Below, in pieces: positions 59,037 through 64,000 of a stretch of DNA of 64,000 nt (positions are counted from its first letter, which is position 1; the number at the start of each line of letters is the position of its first letter). The notes beneath the pieces were generated by a model. It saw only the letters and a program-made list of their open reading frames with translations. It was not told where the DNA came from and made no database searches. This stretch comes from Haliclystus octoradiatus (Eukaryota; Cnidaria; Staurozoa; Stauromedusae; Haliclystidae). Location: NCBI GenBank assembly GCA_916610825.1, contig OU744446.1, positions 23,946,445-24,010,444 of the forward strand, in the 5' to 3' direction. Position numbers and translations under genes: made by a program.

Positions 59037-59490
59037 TGAGTGACATCTCTGTGGCTTCTGATGCATCAGGTTCCTTAGGCTATAGGGCATTTTTTAATCA
59101 ACAGTGGTTCAATGGGATATGGTCACCTTCCCAGATTCACCAATCTATTGCATTCAAAGAACTATTTCCAATTGTCTTATCTGCCCACGTTTGGGGTCGA
59201 CAATGGTAACGTCAATATGTAATATTCAAATGTGATAATGAAGTAGTTTTCATTTTGAACAAGCGTTCTTCCAAGATTCCAGCTATAATGCAGCTCATAC
59301 GTTCCATGTTGATGGCAGCTGCTTGCCACAATTTTTCTTTTTCCTCTGAACATGTACCAGGAGATACTAACTGCATTGCTGACGCTTTATCTCGTTTTAA
59401 TTGGCAGGCATTCTATCAACTGGCTCCATCTGCTCACCATTACACAGCACCACTACCGGAAGCATTGGCAACATTGATGTCAATCTTCTA
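59037..59490 (+). pseudogene. Second DIRS copy, RNase H domain
   Basis: ISVASDASGSLGYRAFFNQQ then IAFKELFPIVLSAHVWGRQW (first Asp and the Glu), a stop at 59207, then NKRSSKIPAIMQL and FSSEHVPGDTNCIADALSRF. It is better preserved than in element A, with one in-frame stop near the centre. Confidence 0.8.
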
Positions 59491-59940
59491 GATGAGCAGC
59501 TTCAGTTCTATTTGAAAAACAGCTTAGCACCAACCACTCAGCGCACATATTCATCAAGCTCAGAAAACCTTTCTTTCATTTTGCCAAAGAACTCATATGG
59601 CAGTACCTTTACCTGCAACAGAGCAGCTGTTATGTCGATTCATCGCATTTCTGGCATAAACCTGCAAGCCAAAATCAATAAAAGTTTATCTGTCTGCTGT
59701 CCGCTCTTTGCACATCTCTCATGGATTTAAAGATCCTTTACTTGGTTGTCCCTTGATGCAGGAAGTGGTGCGGGGTATCAACCAAATTTGCAGCTCACCT
59801 CCAAAAGAAAGACTGCCAATCACAGGCGACCTCATGCTGGTAACATTCAACTCACTGGATATCAATCGCTTCGATGATTTAATGTTATGGGCTGCCTGAA
59901 CACTTGCATATTTTGGCTCAGGTTTCAAGCTTGCTATCTT
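59490..59940 (+). pseudogene. Second DIRS copy, tyrosine recombinase, catalytic half deleted
   Basis: NSLAPTTQRTYSSSSENLSF and later RFDDLMLWAA are the N-terminal core-binding part, in several frames. At about 59913 the sequence jumps from ATATTTTGG to CTCAGGTTTCAAGC, which corresponds to a deletion of roughly 485 bp relative to element A (about 42420-42904). This loses H-x-x-R and the Tyr nucleophile. The copy cannot integrate by itself. Confidence 0.75.
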
Positions 59941-60078
59941 AGATATGTCATTTATTTCATTTTATATTTTATCTAAGATTTTATTTAAGACATATGTCTG
60001 TTTGCTTGGTCTGTTTTGGTGGGAGGTCAGGCTTCCCTGTCCCTCCTCCAAGGACCTTAGAGGTATTGTTTTGGTGGT

Positions 60079-60428
60079 TAGTGGGGCAGCTAACGGAAAT
60101 CTTACCGCAAATTGTGATACGAGTATAAATTTAGTATCAAACGAAAGATAATCGTTTATACTTCAATTAGAGCCCGTGACCCCACCCAGATTCAGCCTGA
60201 ATGCCGAGAAAATGGCATCCAAAGTTTGGTTCCACCTACGTCCGTCTTGCTAAAAAATTGCGAATGTGGTGAAATATTTTTGAGTAGAATATACATAATT
60301 GTTATTTTTATTATTGTAATACTATTATTAAGACTCCCACATTCGTTCTACAACAAAATTTTGTTTTTATCTATGGTATTGTGCAATTCTACAATTTGCG
60401 CATGCGCAGATTCAATTTCTGAATTACA
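60079..60428 (+). repeat. Left long inverted repeat of the 60-63 kb element
   Basis: Pairs with 63385-63750. Blocks shared in order include TACCGCAAATTGTGATACGA, AAAGTTTGGTTCCACCTACG, AAAAATTGCGAATGTGGTGA and GCGCATGCGCA near the inner end. A number of substitutions and small indels separate the arms, so the element is not very recent. Confidence 0.88.
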
Positions 60429-63384
60429 GAAATTTATCCTTAATAAGGCCTATTACATGAAGTATTGATGCTAAATTAGCTGAGAAGGCTATAAAAATAG
60501 TTTTATATATATATAAGCAAGGCACTTTTACTATGTTTTAGCATTTTTTTGAAGATGACTATAAAACATTATCAGAATCATAATTATATATTGCTATATA
60601 TATACTTGGTTTAATTACGCTATGTAAACTATATCAGTTCAGGAAAATTTTATAATGATGTCCTTACTCTTATTATATATAATACTTATCAATTAGAATA
60701 TTTTTTTCAAATGGCTGCTAATGTAAGATTGGTTTGAATACGACTTTCCGATCACGTACTAAGTCAGTGACTGCTCGTATAAGCCAGCCTTGGGCTTGCG
60801 GCCTGCGCCTGGGGCAACTCAGCCTTCGGCTTCCTCAACTTTGCGTATTTTAATCGCAATTGATGAGCAGTTCATCTCATTTTAAGCTGCAAAAATTACT
60901 AAACCTTGATTAGCTGAAGGTCTATATAGATACACAAGAAGTGAATTAGAAGTTCGGAAAAGTGCGCCGCAGACAAGGAGTTTAATTAAAAATTGTATAC
61001 TTCAACCTTGTTATTATCCGAAGACAATTGTTTTCATCCATGGCTTTTATCGGATTGCCTAGAACACGGTATACTATATTAAGTAGTTAGTGTTTTATAA
61101 TTTATTTTATTCTTTTAGCCATATTTAGTATCACTATTATTATCATTGTCATTGTTGACTATTCTTATTCAAATGTTGTTTTACATTTTACAAATTAATT
61201 CGTTAATCATTTTATAAATTTACAGGTATCCCAAATAAACAAGCATTGATTGCTTCAGGGATTAGAATTATTATGTATCACTAATTAATTTTCAACTACG
61301 TCGATTTGTATATTATTATTGTTAAGTGTTTTACATGATTAATTAAACATCTATCTATCTCTGGCGTATATCTGCAAATACTTTTAACCCATACCCATGC
61401 TTAAAGAAATTATTAATTTCGAGCGTCAGCTAAAGTTGATACTCAATAATTGTTTACATTTTTCGCCAAACCAAGCTGATATGAGCCTAGTGCTGAAGAG
61501 ATATTTTATAATGTCCTGTTTAAAGTCGATAACATTTATTTCTTGTATAAATGCTTCGGTTGCCTCTGGACTTGAACGCCTGCCAAGCGTCCTGTTTGTA
61601 TGGAAGTCTTCTCCTTCGTCCAGTCCGGTTACATCCTGGTGAACGTTGTCTATCTTTTCCAACCTCTGACCACGCTTTCATTTTCAAATCTCCAACTTTG
61701 GAAGCGAAGATATAGCATGGGAATAGAATATGAAATGAATAGCTATGCAATTACCTGGAATGTTATATATAAGTTTACTGTCAATGGTGATTGAACTCCT
61801 GATATCTCTGTTTGGTGCGCTAACCCAGAAGAAAGGACGTGTTGCACAACCAAGTCTATATTCATATGAAGAACTTCTATATCATCGTAATGGACTTTCA
61901 ATTGGGATTTTACTTCATGAGCGGGATATCCCACCTTGGCGAGACAATATATTCATATAAACAGACTTTGGTGGACCAGCCACGTTGTCATTTCATCTAC
62001 GCAAGTCGCAAGCGCACAAACAGATAGCTTTGGATACCAATCACCATTTGCAGTACACATGACATTCCAGTAGTAATACTATATCGAGATTAAATTCAGC
62101 TGCAGTTCCTTATCTGTTATTTAATTTTCGAAAAGCTGAAGATACGAAAACGAAACTGGTAAAAAGATGAGCTCCAAATCGTCTCCCTATATGTCATGCT
62201 GTGCCGTTGTAGTTGCTTGAACGTGGGAAAAAATTCCCATCTAAAATCTAAACAGGCGGTCAAAACAGGCGGTAAAATAGCCCTTCTGGACAGGGTCACC
62301 GAGAGGAGGTTAAGCGATAGCCTGGGGCTATGAAAATTATTTTGCTCATGAGATTTTGTTGCTAAATTGTGATTGCAGCTATGAGATTATATTTGTAAAA
62401 ACAGTTTTCTATTGGGAAGGGCACGGTTTCTCGTCGGTCCTGCTTCTCGGTGCCATACCCGACTTAATGTCGCGTACCTCCACAGATGTAAAGCCATGGA
62501 GTCATTACTTACTCAACAATTACGAGATTATCTGCTTTCAAATCATTTGAACGCACAGAATGGTTTTTATGTTGTCGCTAAATTTGTACGCAATTGTTGA
62601 ATTGATTAGATAGATTTCACACTCCCATACTAAGTTTTGAATCAAATTTCGGGTAATTTTGAGACGAAAAATTGCAAAATGTACACAAAAATTACAATAC
62701 CGAAGCTCCCAAATATGCAAATGCCACACCTTTGTTTCGGGCAAAATTGACTAAACACCCCAGTCAAAGTCCTGTAGTTACGGCTGTGGTCAGAGCACAT
62801 AAAGTTTATATAGGCGTCCGCTACTAATTTAAAGGATTGGATCCTCGTCACTGGCATGGAACTCCTGCCTAGTGAAAGAGATGAAGAAAGGAAAATCAGA
62901 CCAAAGATTCTTCATTATAAATTATTAAAAGTAACAATAATAGCCAAGAAGCAGAGTATGAACAAGATAAAAAGCATTGCCAGAAAAACGAATTATTCAA
63001 TAACTGTTTCTGCTTCCAAGTATTCTTTACATATTGTAAATCTAAATTAGTATTGCTGCACTTTCAATACTTAACTTTAAAATAGCTCCTAATAAAAACC
63101 ATAATTACGTTTCTGGCGTATGATCATTCCATCATTCTAATTGTAGTAGCATATTTCTATTCTTATACTTGTTTAATTTGATATGGTATACTGAGAGTAA
63201 ACGTGGGAGGCAAAAGCCCTATATTTTCACCTTTAATATAATTTGTTTACACATATTGGGATAGACATACATAATAAGTGCTAATTGAATAGAAAATGTC
63301 TTGATTGTGTAGAAAAACATCAATTTTTCAGTCCCTAAGCCAATTTAATACCAATTCTACATATATAATCATTAATAACGCAAA
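60429..63384. other. Interior of the 60-63 kb element, no recognised gene
   Basis: AT-rich with a GC-rich patch at 60783-60850 (repeats of GCCT and GGCTT words). The region 61380-62600 has several short overlapping frames on both strands without motifs. Apart from the LINE 3' end at 61080-61365 I cannot support a gene. Confidence 0.5.
61080..61365 (+). repeat. LINE 3' end with (ATCT)n tail
   Basis: AAATAAACAAGCATTGATTGCTTCAGGG near 61220 resembles the hairpin region of the LINE tail at 48575, and the block ends (ATCT)n at 61351-61361. No RT coding precedes it, so only the 3' UTR was inserted, within the TIR element. Confidence 0.5.
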
Positions 63385-63750
63385 AATTCCGAAATTCTGA
63401 AATTTGTATTGCGCATGCGCATATTTATCATATTGCGCAATGATATAGTTTTACACAAAATATTGCTGTAGAAGGAAAGTGGGAGTTTTAATAATATCAT
63501 TATGATAATAAAATTAGTAATTATGTGTATTCTATTCAAAAATATTTCACCACATTCGCAATTTTTCAGTGAAACGGACGTAGGTGGAACCAAACTTTAG
63601 ATGCCATTTTCTTGGCACTCAGGCTGAATCTGGATGGGGTCACAGGCTCTATTTGAAGTATAAACGATTACCTTTGGTTTGATACTAAAATTATACTCGT
63701 ATCACAATTTGCGGTATATTGCTGATTTTGAACCTTTATCTGCCCCACTA
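63385..63750 (-). repeat. Right long inverted repeat of the 60-63 kb element
   Basis: Reverse-complement partner of 60079-60428, with a ~20-bp insertion near the tip (between TAGTGGGGCAG and TACCGCAAATTG). Confidence 0.88.
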
Positions 63751-63865
63751 GGTGTCAGGTCTGCCTTTGTTCTGCCAGCCTTTCTAATTATTGCCGCCTG
63801 CCACCTCCCACCAACCAAGCACCTAGGCCAAAATATTGTTGTAATTTTAAGATGAATGGTTTAAT

Positions 63866-64000
63866 CATACAAAACTGGTATCAGCGGAATTCACCTACCA
63901 CTTGATGAGATGATATATCTTTTTCAATTTAACCAAGTATTGTAGCAAAGTTATCATAGCTCCTTTTCATCATTTCTATAAAACCATTCGAAATTTCAAG
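63866..64000. other. Right edge of the window
   Basis: Sequence outside the DIRS copy. A short minus-strand frame with a possible TTTTATAG acceptor is present, but it matches nothing I know in DNAJC13. Confidence 0.4.

Larger units (their letters stand above)
60079..63750. mobile_element. 3672-bp DNA element with ~350-bp inverted repeats and 3-bp TSD
   Basis: TAGTGGGGCAG at 60079 is mirrored by CTGCCCCACTA ending at 63750. GGT flanks both sides (60076-60078, 63751-63753). Element A at about 43090 reads TTTGGTGGTGTCAGG, exactly the empty site. The inverted repeats extend ~350 bp inwards with moderate divergence. I recognise no transposase gene between them; the interior has short frames and a LINE 3' end. 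It is probably a non-autonomous or composite member of a DNA-transposon family with 3-bp duplications. Confidence 0.82.
50258..63865 (+). mobile_element. Second DIRS-order retrotransposon, split by two nested DNA elements
   Basis: The leader starts near 50258 (GGGGGGTTAAATGGAATTTTACCGAGG, related to the element A terminal repeat). Gag and zinc knuckle end at 51709, RT begins at 57934, and the 3' region ends ...GATGAATGGTTTAAT at 63865. Removing 52974-57829 plus one 9-bp duplication and 60079-63750 plus one 3-bp duplication leaves an element of about 5.1 kb, comparable with element A (4.5 kb with its deletions). The order of its parts and the homology on both sides of each insertion show that it is one copy. 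Confidence 0.85.

Noticed and set aside
58902..59090. Minus-strand frames opposite RT and RNase H (also 40783-41061, 41647-41835, 59719-59928)
   Set aside because: Shadows of the DIRS coding sequence.
61397..62860. Several overlapping frames of 60-80 codons on both strands inside the 60-63 kb element
   Set aside because: None has a domain, and no strand or frame dominates; not supported as genes.
63866..64000. Possible minus-strand exon with a TTTTATAG acceptor at the right edge
   Set aside because: The peptide matches nothing in DNAJC13 and the window ends before it can be tested.

Overview
The window is animal nuclear DNA, about two-thirds A+T. It has short spliceosomal exons with GT..AG introns and dense transposable elements; I see no prokaryotic operon structure. 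The species cannot be read from the sequence. The mix of DIRS-order, Crypton-like, CR1-like and helicase-bearing elements with compact introns suggests a marine invertebrate (a tunicate or similar is possible), but that is inference.

Region 1 (1-3000) is repeats: a ~160-bp tandem array interrupted by a 5'-truncated non-LTR retrotransposon (minus strand), a fold-back element, and an older plus-strand reverse-transcriptase relic.

Region 2 (3369-36763, minus strand) is one gene, DNAJC13/RME-8, the endosomal J-domain co-chaperone. I could trace 56 exons whose junction phases all agree. They give 1785 codons plus stop, covering the GYF-like domain, the J domain with HPD, four IWN-type motifs and the family C-terminus. 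The N-terminal part (about 450 residues by family length) is not visible and should lie beyond 64000. The introns carry MITE-like and fold-back elements, a tRNA-related SINE and LINE relics.

Region 3 (36764-64000) has no exon I can recognise and is probably inside one very long intron of the same gene, or its 5' flank. It is a nested pile of mobile elements. Element A (38775-43314) is a DIRS-order tyrosine-recombinase retrotransposon (gag, zinc knuckle, RT, RNase H, YR) with 115-bp near-identical direct repeats. Next come a LINE 5' fragment, a decayed transposase-like relic, a LINE 3' end, GIY-YIG-like and Crypton-like fragments. A second DIRS copy (50258-63865) is split by two DNA elements.

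The first insert (52974-57829, 4856 bp) has 56-bp terminal inverted repeats and a perfect 9-bp target duplication. It carries a decayed RecQ-type helicase facing a small intact zinc-binding protein gene, and no transposase that I recognise. A 263-bp element at 10318-10580 shares its TAGCCTGC termini and 9-bp duplication length and may be a non-autonomous relative. The second insert (60079-63750) has ~350-bp inverted repeats and a 3-bp duplication, with element A supplying the empty site. The RecQ element and its possible MITE partner are the best candidates for an undescribed mobile system here.
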